A stretch of DNA of 64,000 nt from VRUE01 sp963706605. Lineage in GTDB: Bacteria > Actinomycetota > Thermoleophilia > Solirubrobacterales > 70-9. The position numbers were made by a program, and so were the translations under genes. Below, in pieces: positions 15,579-23,818 of the stretch. Under the pieces are notes generated by a model. The model was given only the letters and a program-made list of their open reading frames with translations. It was not told where the DNA came from and did not search any database. The stretch is taken from positions 372,001 to 436,000 of the forward strand of contig OY970165.1 in assembly GCA_963706605.1 (NCBI GenBank), read 5' to 3'. The first letter of the stretch is position 1. Each line of letters begins with the position of its first letter.

Positions 15579-16442
15579 ATCTCCCACATCGACGGTCGGC
15601 CCCCCACCTCGCGTCTGCTCCTTGCCTGCCCGGACCAGCCGGGACTGATCGCCGCGGTCAGCGGCTTCCTCGCCGACGCCGGCCGCAACATCGTCGACGC
15701 CGATCAACACTCGAGCCGCGAGGACAGGTTCTTCATGCGGATGGCGTTCGACCCCGCCCCCGAGGAGGAGCGGGCTGCTCTCTACCGTCACTTCGAGGAG
15801 GAGATCGCGGGGCCGCTGCGGATGGAGCACCGTTTCGCCGAGTCGAGCGCGCGCAAGCGGATCGCGATCATGGTCTCCCGCGAAGACCACTGCCTCTCCG
15901 ACCTGCTCTGGCGCTGGCGCAGCGGCGAGCTTGGCGCCGATCTGGTCGCGGTCGTCTCCAACCACGCCGACCACGCCGACCAGGTCACCCCGCTCGGCCT
16001 CCCCTACCACCACGTGCCGGTCGAGAAGGGCGGCAGGGAGGCCGCGGAGGAGCAGATGCTGGATCTTCTCGGCGGCAAGATCGACCTGCTCGTCCTCGCC
16101 CGCTATATGCAGGTCCTCTCGGCGGACTTCCTGCGACGGGTCGAGGCGCCGGCGATCAACATCCACCACAGCTTCCTGCCCGCCTTCGTCGGCGCCGACC
16201 CCTACGCCCGTGCCCACGAGCGCGGGGTCAAGCTGATCGGCGCCACCGCCCACTACGTCACCGAGGATCTCGACGCCGGCCCGATCATCGACCAGGACGT
16301 GACCCGTGTCAGCCACCGCGACGAGGTTGACGACCTGATGCGGATCGGCCGCGACATCGAGCGACTCGTCCTCGCCCGCGCCGTCAAGGCCCATCTCGAC
16401 GACCGCGTACTGCTGGACGGCGCCCGCACGATCGTCTTCTGA
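15579..16442 (+). CDS. purU: Formyltetrahydrofolate deformylase PurU
   Basis: Hydrolyses 10-formyl-THF to THF and formate, feeding purine synthesis and folate balance. The N-terminal ACT domain (LLLACPDQPGLIAAVSGF and NIVDADQHSS) is followed by the formyltransferase fold with INIHHSFLPAF and AGPIIDQD. The in-frame stop is at 15549-15551 and no ATG, GTG or TTG follows until ATG 15735, which would remove the whole ACT domain. The given start (ATC 15579) is therefore only a marker giving ~287 residues, the normal family length. The cause may be a non-standard start or a sequence error. The stop overlaps the P450 ATG (TGATG). Confidence 0.85.
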   Translation: MSHIDGRPPTSRLLLACPDQPGLIAAVSGFLADAGRNIVDADQHSSREDRFFMRMAFDPAPEEERAALYRHFEEEIAGPLRMEHRFAESSARKRIAIMVSREDHCLSDLLWRWRSGELGADLVAVVSNHADHADQVTPLGLPYHHVPVEKGGREAAEEQMLDLLGGKIDLLVLARYMQVLSADFLRRVEAPAINIHHSFLPAFVGADPYARAHERGVKLIGATAHYVTEDLDAGPIIDQDVTRVSHRDEVDDLMRIGRDIERLVLARAVKAHLDDRVLLDGARTIVF

Positions 16443-17749
16443 TGCCTTTTCCCCCTGGGCCGAAAGCGCCGGGCATCGTTCAGATGCTGCGCTACGCGCG
16501 GGACCCGCTCGGTTTCCTGATCGAGCTGCAGCGACGCCACGGCGACGTCTTCACGATCTCCTTTCCCTACTTCGGCCGCGCCGTCTACGTGGCGAGCCCA
16601 GACCTGGTGAAAAGCGTCTTCACCGGCTCCCCCGCCTCCTTCCACGCCGGCGAGGCGAACGCGACGGTGCTCGAGCCGGCGCTCGGCCCGAACTCGGTGC
16701 TGACCCTGGACGAGGAGCCGCACATGCGCCAGCGCAAACTGCTGTTGCCGCCCTTCCACGGCGAGCGGATCCAGCGCTACGGCGAGCTGATTCGCGAGGT
16801 GACACTGCGCGAGATGGAGTCCTGGCCGGTCGGAGAGCCGTTTGCCCTGCGCCCCCACACGCAGCGGATCACCCTGGCGGTGATCATGCGCGCCGTCTTC
16901 GGCGTCCACGACGAGGAGCGACTCGTCCGCTTCGGGCGGCTGATCGAGGCCTTCAGCAAACGCGTCAACGCGATCACCGTCCTCCCGGTGCTGCGCCGCA
17001 ACCTCGGCCGCTGGAGCCCCTGGATGCGGTTCCTCCGTGCTCGCAAGGCCCTCGACGAGTTCATCTACGAGGAGATCGCGCTGCGCCGAGCCGAGGTCGA
17101 GTCCGGCGAGGAGGGACACGACGACGTGCTCTCGTTGCTGCTGGCCGCCCGCTATGACGACGGCTCGCCGATGAGCGACGAAGAGCTGCGCGACGAGCTG
17201 GTGACGGTGCTGGGCGCCGGACACGAGACGACCGCCACCGGACTGGCCTGGGCGATGGAGCGGCTGCTGCGCTCTCCGCGGGCGCTGGGGCTGCTGCGCG
17301 AGTCGATCGAGGCCGGCGAGGACGACTACCTGGACGCGACGGTGAAAGAGACGCTGCGGGCCCGGCCGGTGATCGTCGACGTGGCGCGCAAGCTGACCGA
17401 GCCGACGCGGGTCGGGGGCTACGACCTCCCCACCGGAACGTTCGTGATGGCAGCGATCGCGGCGCTGCACTACCGCGAGGACCTGTTCCCCGACCCGGAC
17501 GAGTTCCGCCCCGAGCGCTTCCTCGACGGCAAGGCCGACACCTACGCCTGGATCCCCTTCGGCGGCGGGGTGCGCCGTTGCATCGGCGCCGCCTTCGCCG
17601 AATACGAGATGCGGGTCGTGCTGCGGGCGATCCTCGAGCGCGCAGACCTCAGCGCCCCCGAACCGAAGCCGGAGCGGGTCAAGGTCCGCAACATCACCCT
17701 TGCGCCGGGCAAGGGCGCGATGGTCAGCCTGGATCGCCCGCTGCGTTGA
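16442..17749 (+). CDS. Cytochrome P450
   Basis: 435 residues. Heme-thiolate loop FGGGVRRCIG with Cys380, I-helix oxygen motif GAGHETT near 258, and ExxR in KETLRARP near 302. The N-terminus PFPPGPKAPG is the proline-rich hinge of class-II-like soluble bacterial P450s; there is no membrane anchor. The substrate is unknown. Starts at the purU stop (TGATG), so it is probably co-translated with purU. No ferredoxin or reductase is adjacent. The 3' end overlaps the convergent ABC-F gene by 26 bases. Confidence 0.95.
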   Translation: MPFPPGPKAPGIVQMLRYARDPLGFLIELQRRHGDVFTISFPYFGRAVYVASPDLVKSVFTGSPASFHAGEANATVLEPALGPNSVLTLDEEPHMRQRKLLLPPFHGERIQRYGELIREVTLREMESWPVGEPFALRPHTQRITLAVIMRAVFGVHDEERLVRFGRLIEAFSKRVNAITVLPVLRRNLGRWSPWMRFLRARKALDEFIYEEIALRRAEVESGEEGHDDVLSLLLAARYDDGSPMSDEELRDELVTVLGAGHETTATGLAWAMERLLRSPRALGLLRESIEAGEDDYLDATVKETLRARPVIVDVARKLTEPTRVGGYDLPTGTFVMAAIAALHYREDLFPDPDEFRPERFLDGKADTYAWIPFGGGVRRCIGAAFAEYEMRVVLRAILERADLSAPEPKPERVKVRNITLAPGKGAMVSLDRPLR

Positions 17750-19631
17750 CCTCGCCCTCGGCCGCCTCCCACTGCTCGTAGAGCTCGGCGACGGCGCTCT
17801 TCGCCGCGGCGTGCCGCTCCTCGGCCCGCTCGGCGCGACCGGGACTGGACCAGGCTTCGGGGTCCGACAGCTCTTCCTCCACCCGCCGCAGCTCGGCCTC
17901 CGCCTGCTCGATGCGCTCGGCGAGACGGCTCGCCTTCCGCACCGCCTTCTTCGCGTCGCGGCCGGCGTTGCGCTTCGCCGGGGCGCGAGCCGGCTTGGCG
18001 GCCTGTGCCGCGGCTGCGGAAGCCGCGTCCTTTTCGTCGCGCTCGCGCTGGTAGGTCGCCCAACCGATCGGATGGCTGCGCAGCTCGCCGTCCTCGCAGA
18101 CCAGGGTGCGCGTCCCGACCGCCTCCAGCAGCGCCCGGTCGTGGGAGACGAGGATCACGGCCCCCTCGAACGCCAGCAGCGCGTCCTCGAGCGCCTCGCG
18201 GCTCTCGATGTCGAGATGGTTGGTCGGCTCGTCGAGGATCAGCACGTTGGCGCCGCCGGCGACCAGGATCGCCAGCGAGAGCCGCCGCTGCTCACCGCCC
18301 GATATGTCGGCCAGCGACTTCTGCGCGTCCGCGCCGGAGAAGAGGAAGCCGCCGAGCAGGTCGCGCGCCTTCTGACCGCTGAGCCCGGTCTGCCGCTGCG
18401 CCGCGTCGAGCACGGTCCCCTCCCCTGCCGCCGTATCGGCGTGCTGGGAGAGGTAGCCGACCTTGACGTTGTGGCCGAGCCGGACCGAGCCCGCGACCGG
18501 CTCGCGGCGCCCCGCCAGGGTCTCGATCAGGGTCGTCTTGCCGGCGCCGTTGGGGCCGACGAGGACGACGTGCTCACCGCGCTCGACTTCGAGCCTGGCG
18601 TCCGAGAGCAGGGTGCGGCCGGGTACCTCGATCGTCGCCCCGACCAGTTTCAGCACGATCCGCCCGGGCCGCTCGGGCTGCGCGAAGGAGAAGCGGAGGT
18701 TGCGGCGGTCGCGCTGCTCCGCCTCGACTCCGTCGCGCTTGATCTTGTCGATCTGTTTCAGCCGCGACTGCGCCTGCCGCGCCTTGGTCGCCTTGTAGCG
18801 GAAGCGCTCGACGAAGCGCTCCATCCGCTCGATCTCGGCCTGCTGGCGCTCGATCGCTTTGCCGCGGGCGATCTCGCGGGCCGCCTGCTCCTTGCGCCAG
18901 GCGTGCCAGGGCCCGGCGAAGAAACGCGCCCGCCTCGCGTCCAGCTCGAGCACCGAGGTGCCGACCGCCTCCAGGAACCAGCGATCGTGGGCCACCAGGA
19001 CAACCGCCGCGTCGATGTCGCGCAGGTACTTCTCCAGCCACTCCAGAGAGGGGATGTCGAGGTGGTTGGTCGGCTCGTCGAGGAGCAACAGATCAGGCCG
19101 CGTCGCCAGCGCCCGTGCCAGCGAGGCGCGGGTCAGCTCGCCGCCGGAGAAGGTCGAGAGCGAGCGCTCGGCCTCCTCGCCGCCGAAGCCGAGCCCGCGC
19201 AGGACGGAGAGCACGCCGTCGCGCCAGCGGTAGCCGCCGCCATGCTCGAGCCGCTGCTGGGCCGCGGCATAGGCGCCCAACGTCTCCTCGCCGGCGTCAC
19301 CCCCCGACATCGCCGCCTCCAGCCGCTCCAGCTCCGCCTCCGTCTCCAGCATCTCGGTGCGGCCCGAGAAGACGTACTCACCGAGCGAGACCTCGGCTTC
19401 GCGCGGCGGGCGCTGGTCGTGCAGCGCAACCCGCGCCCCCTTCTGCAAGACGAGGCTGCCCGAGTCGGGTCTGAGCTCCCCGGCCAGCAGGCGCAGCAGC
19501 GTCGACTTGCCGGCGCCGTTGCGGCCGGAGAGCGTCATCCGCTCTCCCGGCTCGAGCTTGAAGGAGACGTCGGCGAACAGCAGCTTGCCGCCCATGTGGA
19601 CGTCGAGGGTGGTTGCGGTCGCGATTGCCAT
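17724..19631 (-). CDS. ABC-F family ATPase
   Basis: 635 residues with two ABC domains and no membrane helices, so a ribosome-acting ABC-F rather than a transporter. Domain 1: GRNGAGKST near 37-45 and FSGGELTRASLARAL. Domain 2: GPNGAGKTT and ISGGEQRRLSLAI. The linker between them is charged and helical (RFRYKATKARQAQSRLKQI), the P-site-tRNA interaction motif region. The C-terminal ~100 residues are basic and coiled-coil-like. ABC-F proteins regulate translation or protect ribosomes from antibiotics; the subtype cannot be fixed here. Confidence 0.93.
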   Translation of the reverse strand: MAIATATTLDVHMGGKLLFADVSFKLEPGERMTLSGRNGAGKSTLLRLLAGELRPDSGSLVLQKGARVALHDQRPPREAEVSLGEYVFSGRTEMLETEAELERLEAAMSGGDAGEETLGAYAAAQQRLEHGGGYRWRDGVLSVLRGLGFGGEEAERSLSTFSGGELTRASLARALATRPDLLLLDEPTNHLDIPSLEWLEKYLRDIDAAVVLVAHDRWFLEAVGTSVLELDARRARFFAGPWHAWRKEQAAREIARGKAIERQQAEIERMERFVERFRYKATKARQAQSRLKQIDKIKRDGVEAEQRDRRNLRFSFAQPERPGRIVLKLVGATIEVPGRTLLSDARLEVERGEHVVLVGPNGAGKTTLIETLAGRREPVAGSVRLGHNVKVGYLSQHADTAAGEGTVLDAAQRQTGLSGQKARDLLGGFLFSGADAQKSLADISGGEQRRLSLAILVAGGANVLILDEPTNHLDIESREALEDALLAFEGAVILVSHDRALLEAVGTRTLVCEDGELRSHPIGWATYQRERDEKDAASAAAAQAAKPARAPAKRNAGRDAKKAVRKASRLAERIEQAEAELRRVEEELSDPEAWSSPGRAERAEERHAAAKSAVAELYEQWEAAEGEVNAAGDPG

Positions 19632-19674
19632 CTGGATTCGGGCGCGGTAGGCCGGTCCGGGGCTGCTCCCCCGC

Positions 19675-20358
19675 TCAGACGAGCAGCGTGATCATGCCGC
19701 GCACAACCAACAGGATGCCGACGATCATCGTCCCGCGAACCGCCCACCCGCGCCCGCGGCTGCTCAGGGCTTCACGAAAACGCTTGACTGCCCTTGGGGT
19801 CCAGTCGGGGGCGAACGCGTAGCCAAGCAGGGGAACCTCCAGCAGCATCAGCATGATCAGGTTGAAGGCGAGGACGACGGCGACGGTGACCGGAACCGCC
19901 AGGTGTTCGTCGGCGATGCGGTGGAGTGCCGTGAGGTAGGTGGCGCCCGGCAGGGTGAGAACGGCCCCCACGGCGAAGGTGGTCCGAGCCGATCCACGCC
20001 CGAGCATCTGCTGCCAACGGGGCGGCCCATCGGGCTTCTTCGCCGCCTTGCGCGCTCGTCGCCGTTCGGCCAGGCGCTGGTCGCGCCCGGTGCCGAGCAC
20101 GAAGGCCACCAGCAGGAAGAGGGCCCCGATCGCGAGGTCGCTGCCGGGACCCAGCTGGTGCTGCGTGGTGCTGACCAGGCCCGAGTCCTGCAACGTGAAG
20201 ACGATCACGAGGCCGAGCGTGACGCTGGTCATTGCCGCACCGAGCAGGTAACCGATCAGCAGCCGCTTCGGGTGCGGGAGCATCAACATCACGGTCGTCG
20301 CCGCGAGCAGGGTCGGATAGAGAGCCGCGAGAAAAGCAAGGAAGAAGACGTCGCCCAC
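19675..20358 (-). CDS. GAP/Sap-family membrane protein
   Basis: 227 residues, about six hydrophobic helices, with a basic cytoplasmic loop RRRARKAAKKPDG near 105-117. The pattern (N-terminal LAALYPTLLAATTVMLMLPHPKRLLIGYLLGA, later GAVLTLPGATYLTALHRI) matches the GAP, or sulfolipid-addressing-like, family of actinobacteria, which is linked to export of glycolipids in mycobacteria. The function here is unknown. Divergent from osmC; repeat A2 occupies the shared 92-nt intergenic region. Confidence 0.7.
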   Translation of the reverse strand: MGDVFFLAFLAALYPTLLAATTVMLMLPHPKRLLIGYLLGAAMTSVTLGLVIVFTLQDSGLVSTTQHQLGPGSDLAIGALFLLVAFVLGTGRDQRLAERRRARKAAKKPDGPPRWQQMLGRGSARTTFAVGAVLTLPGATYLTALHRIADEHLAVPVTVAVVLAFNLIMLMLLEVPLLGYAFAPDWTPRAVKRFREALSSRGRGWAVRGTMIVGILLVVRGMITLLV

Positions 20359-20376
20359 GCCCCGACCCTATAAGCC

Positions 20377-20422
20377 CGTGCCGGTAGTTAGCCGCCCATA
20401 TGGGCGGCTAACTACCGGCACG
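20377..20422. repeat. Family A 46-bp palindrome (copy A2)
   Basis: Perfect inverted repeat between the divergent GAP and OsmC genes. It differs from copies A1 and A3 by one base in the left arm (GGTAGTTAG instead of GGTTGTTAG) and by the matching base in the right arm, so the pairing is kept. Confidence 0.95.
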
Positions 20423-20450
20423 TCACGCGGCGGGGCCGTACTCTGCGGTC

Positions 20451-20957
20451 ATGGAACGCGAGGAGCTGCGGACGATTCAGGCGCCGCTGAAGGAGCGCTA
20501 CGAGGAGGAGCCGGGCGCTGCCCTGGTCACCCTGAAGGCAAGTGGGAGCCTCGGCGAGGGCATCTCCTGCTCGGTCGACACCGGCCGGGCTCTGGCCGAG
20601 GCCGGCCTGCATCCCGCCTCCGGCGGCGACGGCACGCTGCTCTGCTCGGGCGACATGCTGCTCGAGGCGCTGGTCGCCTGCGCTGGGGTGACGTTGCGGG
20701 CGGTCGCCACCTCACTCGGGATCGCGGTCTCGTCGGGCACTGTCCGCGCCGAGGGGGAGCTCGACTTCCGCGGCACGCTGGCGGTCGACCGCGACGCTCC
20801 GGTCGGCTTCCGCGCGATCCGCCTCAGCTTCGAGCTCGACACCGATGCCGCCGACGATGACCTCGCGACCCTGCTGAAGCTGACCGAGCGCTACTGCGTC
20901 GTCTTCCAGACGCTCTCCACCTCGCCGGAGCTCTCGGTCGCGGTCAAGGCCGGATAG
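20451..20957 (+). CDS. OsmC-family peroxide-reducing protein
   Basis: 168 residues. Two conserved cysteines: Cys77 in LEALVACAGVTLRAVA and Cys149 in ERYCVVFQTL, the thiol pair used by OsmC/Ohr proteins to reduce organic peroxides. Longer than minimal OsmC because of ~25 extra N-terminal residues. Followed after 11 nt by the metallo-hydrolase gene, so a two-gene operon is likely. The family is clear; the exact peroxide specificity is not. Confidence 0.85.
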   Translation: MEREELRTIQAPLKERYEEEPGAALVTLKASGSLGEGISCSVDTGRALAEAGLHPASGGDGTLLCSGDMLLEALVACAGVTLRAVATSLGIAVSSGTVRAEGELDFRGTLAVDRDAPVGFRAIRLSFELDTDAADDDLATLLKLTERYCVVFQTLSTSPELSVAVKAG

Positions 20958-20968
20958 CACCAAGGGAA

Positions 20969-21916
20969 ATGCTCGAGCCGCTGAAGCACGTCGGCGAGCT
21001 GGCGAAGGCGCGGGCCACGAAGCGCTCGACGGAACGCGACGACGGCCAGGCGCTGGCGGAGCTCGAGCGCCGGCCGCTGGAACTGCCGGCGGGCCTGGAG
21101 ATCGAGTGGCTAGGCGTTTCCGGCTACCGGCTCACCCACGAGGGCCAGACGCTCTTCATCGACCCCTACCTGTCGCGGGTCCCGTTCCGCAATCTCCTCC
21201 GCCGCCGCCCGACCCTGCCAGACCCGGCGGCACTGGACCGGTTCGGCGGCGCAGCCGGCGAGGTCGTCGGCGTACTGGTGGGCCATACCCATTTCGACCA
21301 TGCGGTGGATGCTCCCGCGATCGCCCGCCGCTTCGACTGCAGGGCGTATGGGTCGGACTCGCTGGTCAACCTGATGGCACTGCACGGACTGGCCGACCGC
21401 GCGGTCGAGGTCGAGCCCTACCGGACCTATGAGCTCGGCCCGTTCGAGGTGAGCTTCACCCCCAGCGTCCACTCGAAGCTCCTGCTCGGGCTCGCCGTCC
21501 CCTACGACGGCGAACTCACCTGCGAGCACCTCGACTCGCTCTCTCCAGGCGCCTACCGCTGCGGACAGGTCTGGGGCATCTCGATCGAGGTGGCCGGGGT
21601 GCGCTTTTACCACCAAGGCAGCGCCAACCTTCTCGACGACGCGATCCGCGAGCGCGGCGTCGACGTCTTCCTCGCCGGCATCGCGGGACGAAGCTTCACC
21701 CGCGACTACTGGCAGCGGATTCTCCCTCGCCTCGACCCCCGGGTCGTCGTGCCGACCCACTACGACAACTTCTTTCGCCCGCTCGGCCGGCCGCTGGAGT
21801 TCGTATCCAACGTCCAGCTCTCGGAGCTACCAGAGGAGATCGGCGCGGTCAGCGCCGGAATCGAGCTGGCCGCCCTGCCGCGCTCGGACCGCGTTTCGCA
21901 ACCGACTCGTTGCTGA
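20969..21916 (+). CDS. Metallo-beta-lactamase-fold hydrolase
   Basis: 315 residues. The metal motif GHTHFDHAVD (His106, His108, Asp110, His111) is complete, with further ligands in TPSVHSK and VPTHYDNF. The layout (WLGVSGYRLTHEGQTLFIDPYL) resembles the UlaG-like branch of the superfamily. The first ~40 residues are charged and not part of the fold. Probably co-transcribed with osmC. Substrate unknown. Confidence 0.85.
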   Translation: MLEPLKHVGELAKARATKRSTERDDGQALAELERRPLELPAGLEIEWLGVSGYRLTHEGQTLFIDPYLSRVPFRNLLRRRPTLPDPAALDRFGGAAGEVVGVLVGHTHFDHAVDAPAIARRFDCRAYGSDSLVNLMALHGLADRAVEVEPYRTYELGPFEVSFTPSVHSKLLLGLAVPYDGELTCEHLDSLSPGAYRCGQVWGISIEVAGVRFYHQGSANLLDDAIRERGVDVFLAGIAGRSFTRDYWQRILPRLDPRVVVPTHYDNFFRPLGRPLEFVSNVQLSELPEEIGAVSAGIELAALPRSDRVSQPTRC

Positions 21917-21982
21917 CTTTTTCCACTTCGCGCGCCATCACCTTGGTGCGCGGGCTGCGATCGTGGCTCTTATCATCATGGG

Positions 21983-22177
21983 ATGGAGTTGATGTATCGC
22001 TTTGGCCGGGACCCCCGAGGCGCCCGAATCGTTGGAACGGTGACCTCTCTGCTCGTCGGGATTGCTGTCTTCGTCTTCGGCGCTCCTCCTCTCATTCTCT
22101 TGCCGGCAATCCTGATCGCCGGTACGGCATATGTCGAGCTTCGCTCCAGGGCAATTGGCCGCTTCGACCGGCACTGA
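21983..22177 (+). CDS. Possible small membrane protein
   Basis: 64 residues: a charged N-terminus (YRFGRDPRGAR), then two hydrophobic stretches (IVGTVTSLLVGIAVFVFG and PPLILLPAILIAGTAYV), then a basic tail. This is a typical small two-helix membrane protein. No family recognised and no clear ribosome site. It fills the only open space between the metallo-hydrolase and the DUF1697 gene. May be spurious. Confidence 0.4.
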   Translation: MELMYRFGRDPRGARIVGTVTSLLVGIAVFVFGAPPLILLPAILIAGTAYVELRSRAIGRFDRH

Positions 22178-22185
22178 TATCTCGA

Positions 22186-22725
22186 CTAGCCGAGGTGCTT
22201 GGCGGCGATCTGGTCGATCGTACCCTTGGTCCTGATCGTGGTCGGGCCGAGGACCGCGGCGATCGCCTTCAGGTCCAGATCGGAATCGGACATGCCGCCG
22301 TTGGGAAGCCAGTAGAGCTCACGTCCCTTGATCGCGAGGCGATCCGCTTCGGTCGACATCGCGAGCACCTCCTTCTTGGCCCGCGCCGACGGCGCCTCCA
22401 GGAGCAGCACCACTTGGAGCTTGCCGGCTGAGGTCTCGACCTGCTTCACGTCGAAAGGCTGTCGTCCGGCAATCGCCAGCACTTCCTTCGCGGAGCGCAG
22501 GAAGACCGGGACCTCGTAGCCGAGCAGGTCGGCGAGACCGCTTTCGAGCATCCCCGTCAGCTCGGCGGGGGATTCGTCGGCCTTCTCGAAGATCACGTTG
22601 CCACTGGCGCGAAAGGTGGCGACGGCCTCACATCCCAGCGCCTCGAAATGCGAGCGCAGCTCGTCGTTGGTGATCCGGCGGCCACCGAGGTTCATGCCGC
22701 GGAGGAAGGCGACGTAGCGATCCAT
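22186..22725 (-). CDS. DUF1697 family protein
   Basis: 179 residues beginning MDRYVAFLRGMNLGGRRI, the diagnostic opening of DUF1697 proteins, followed by LRSHFEALGCEAVATFRASGNVIF in two segments and YWLPNGGMSDS. The family is widespread and of unknown function. The frame runs further upstream, but the domain begins at this Met. Divergent from the peroxiredoxin gene 51 nt away. Confidence 0.88.
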   Translation of the reverse strand: MDRYVAFLRGMNLGGRRITNDELRSHFEALGCEAVATFRASGNVIFEKADESPAELTGMLESGLADLLGYEVPVFLRSAKEVLAIAGRQPFDVKQVETSAGKLQVVLLLEAPSARAKKEVLAMSTEADRLAIKGRELYWLPNGGMSDSDLDLKAIAAVLGPTTIRTKGTIDQIAAKHLG

Positions 22726-22775
22726 GCCTCCGCACCCTACGAGCTCGGCGGCGCCCGGACTGCGACGATCTGTGC

Positions 22776-23342
22776 GTGAGCACCGACTACCAGCGCCTGC
22801 CGCCGGACCTGCCCGTCCCGGAGGACGACGGGGCGGCCGAGCACCTGACGGGGATGGCGGTGCCGGAGTTGGCGCTGCCCGCGACGGCCGGGGGGACGAG
22901 GGATCTTGCGCAGCTCGCGCGGGAGCGGCTCGTCGCCTACGTGTATCCACGCACCGGGGTTCCAGGCCAGCCATCGCCGACGGGCTGGGACGACATCCCC
23001 GGCGCCCGCGGCTGCACGCCGCAGAGCTGCGCCTTTCGCGACAGCCTCGCCGAGTTCACCAGGCTGGGCGCCACCGTGATCGGAATCAGCGCCCAGGGGC
23101 CGGAGGAGCAGCTCGAGTTCGCCAAGCGCGAGCACATCCCCTTCCCGCTGCTGAGCGACAGCGGCCTGAAGATCGCCGCGGCATTGCGGCTGCCCACCTT
23201 CGAGGTCGAGGGCATGACTCTGTACAAGCGCCTCACCTTCGTCGCCGAAGCGGGCCGCATCGTCAAGGTCTTCTACCCCGTCTTTCCGCCGGATCGCAAC
23301 GCCGCCGAGGTGCTGTCCTGGCTTGCCACCCGCGCCGGCTGA
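22776..23342 (+). CDS. Peroxiredoxin, BCP/PrxQ type
   Basis: 188 residues, thioredoxin fold of the AhpC/TSA superfamily. The peroxidatic Cys80 and resolving Cys85 are spaced as in BCP (GCTPQSCAFRD). The usual PxxxTxxC lead-in is modified to YPRTGVPGQPS with an insertion before the Cys loop. Reduces hydroperoxides with thioredoxin as likely donor. Start GTG. ssrA lies just downstream on the other strand. Confidence 0.88.
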   Translation: MSTDYQRLPPDLPVPEDDGAAEHLTGMAVPELALPATAGGTRDLAQLARERLVAYVYPRTGVPGQPSPTGWDDIPGARGCTPQSCAFRDSLAEFTRLGATVIGISAQGPEEQLEFAKREHIPFPLLSDSGLKIAAALRLPTFEVEGMTLYKRLTFVAEAGRIVKVFYPVFPPDRNAAEVLSWLATRAG

Positions 23343-23364
23343 CCCGGCGCGGGGATCGTGTCTA

Positions 23365-23724
23365 TGGAGGCGGCCGGAATTGAACCGGCGTCCGTGGCCG
23401 TAGTGCGAAGGTTTCTACAGGTTTAGCCGGCGCTTGAATCTCGTCTTCCGGGGTCCGCGCCGGCGGGCACTACGGAAGACAAAGCCCTCTGAAATGTCCC
23501 CTGGCGAACGGGGCGATTCGCCCGGGTGAGCCCGCAATTTGAAGCCGGTGCCCCTCTCCGCGGGCGGGAGAGGGCCGACTCTCACTCACTTAGCTATTGA
23601 CTAAGCAGCGAGGGCGAACTCATGGTCCGCACGTATTGGTTGGTGCCGGTGTTTAACGAGGCCTCCGACCACCTCGACCTGCAACCGTTCGCACGGATCG
23701 ACCGCGTCGAAGCCTGTCGCCCCC
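23365..23724 (-). ncRNA. ssrA: Transfer-messenger RNA (tmRNA)
   Basis: Rescues ribosomes stalled on broken mRNA and tags their products. The 5' end GGGGGCGACAGGCTTCGACG pairs with the 3' end CGCCTCC (one G-U) to form the acceptor stem; the T-arm GGTTCAATTCC is clear. CCA is not encoded. The mRNA-like part follows the conserved CTCGTTAAAC region: AATACGT precedes a GCG resume codon, as in the E. coli AATAGTC-GCA context. The tag reads ADHEFALAA and stops at TAG (23601-23603). Length 360 nt is normal. smpB and RNase R, its partners, are 3.1-5.2 kb away. Confidence 0.95.
23601..23630 (-). other. tmRNA proteolysis-tag reading frame
   Basis: Codons GCG to GCT GCT followed by TAG encode ADHEFALAA. 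The C-terminal ALAA is the degron recognised by ClpXP-type proteases. The resume codon is inferred from the upstream AATACGT context; the stop and the last six residues are certain from the frame. Confidence 0.8.
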
Positions 23725-23818
23725 GTGCTATGTGCCTGCCGATTGTACGGTGTCATGAGTGCGGAGCGAACAAGCGTGCATATCTGATTCTTCGCGCCGT
23801 GAGCGGAGCGCGAAATAA

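Noticed and set aside
15497..16330. 277-residue frame overlapping purU
   Set aside because: Arg/Pro-rich out-of-phase reading of purU. Only its first codons could matter, if a frameshift near the purU start is real.
17700..19691. 663-residue plus-strand frame
   Set aside because: Antisense to the ABC-F gene; no recognisable domains.
20378..20860. Plus-strand frame beginning PVVSRPYGRLTTGT
   Set aside because: It starts inside palindrome A2 and then runs out of phase with osmC. The same peptide is encoded by every family A copy, so it is not evidence of a gene.
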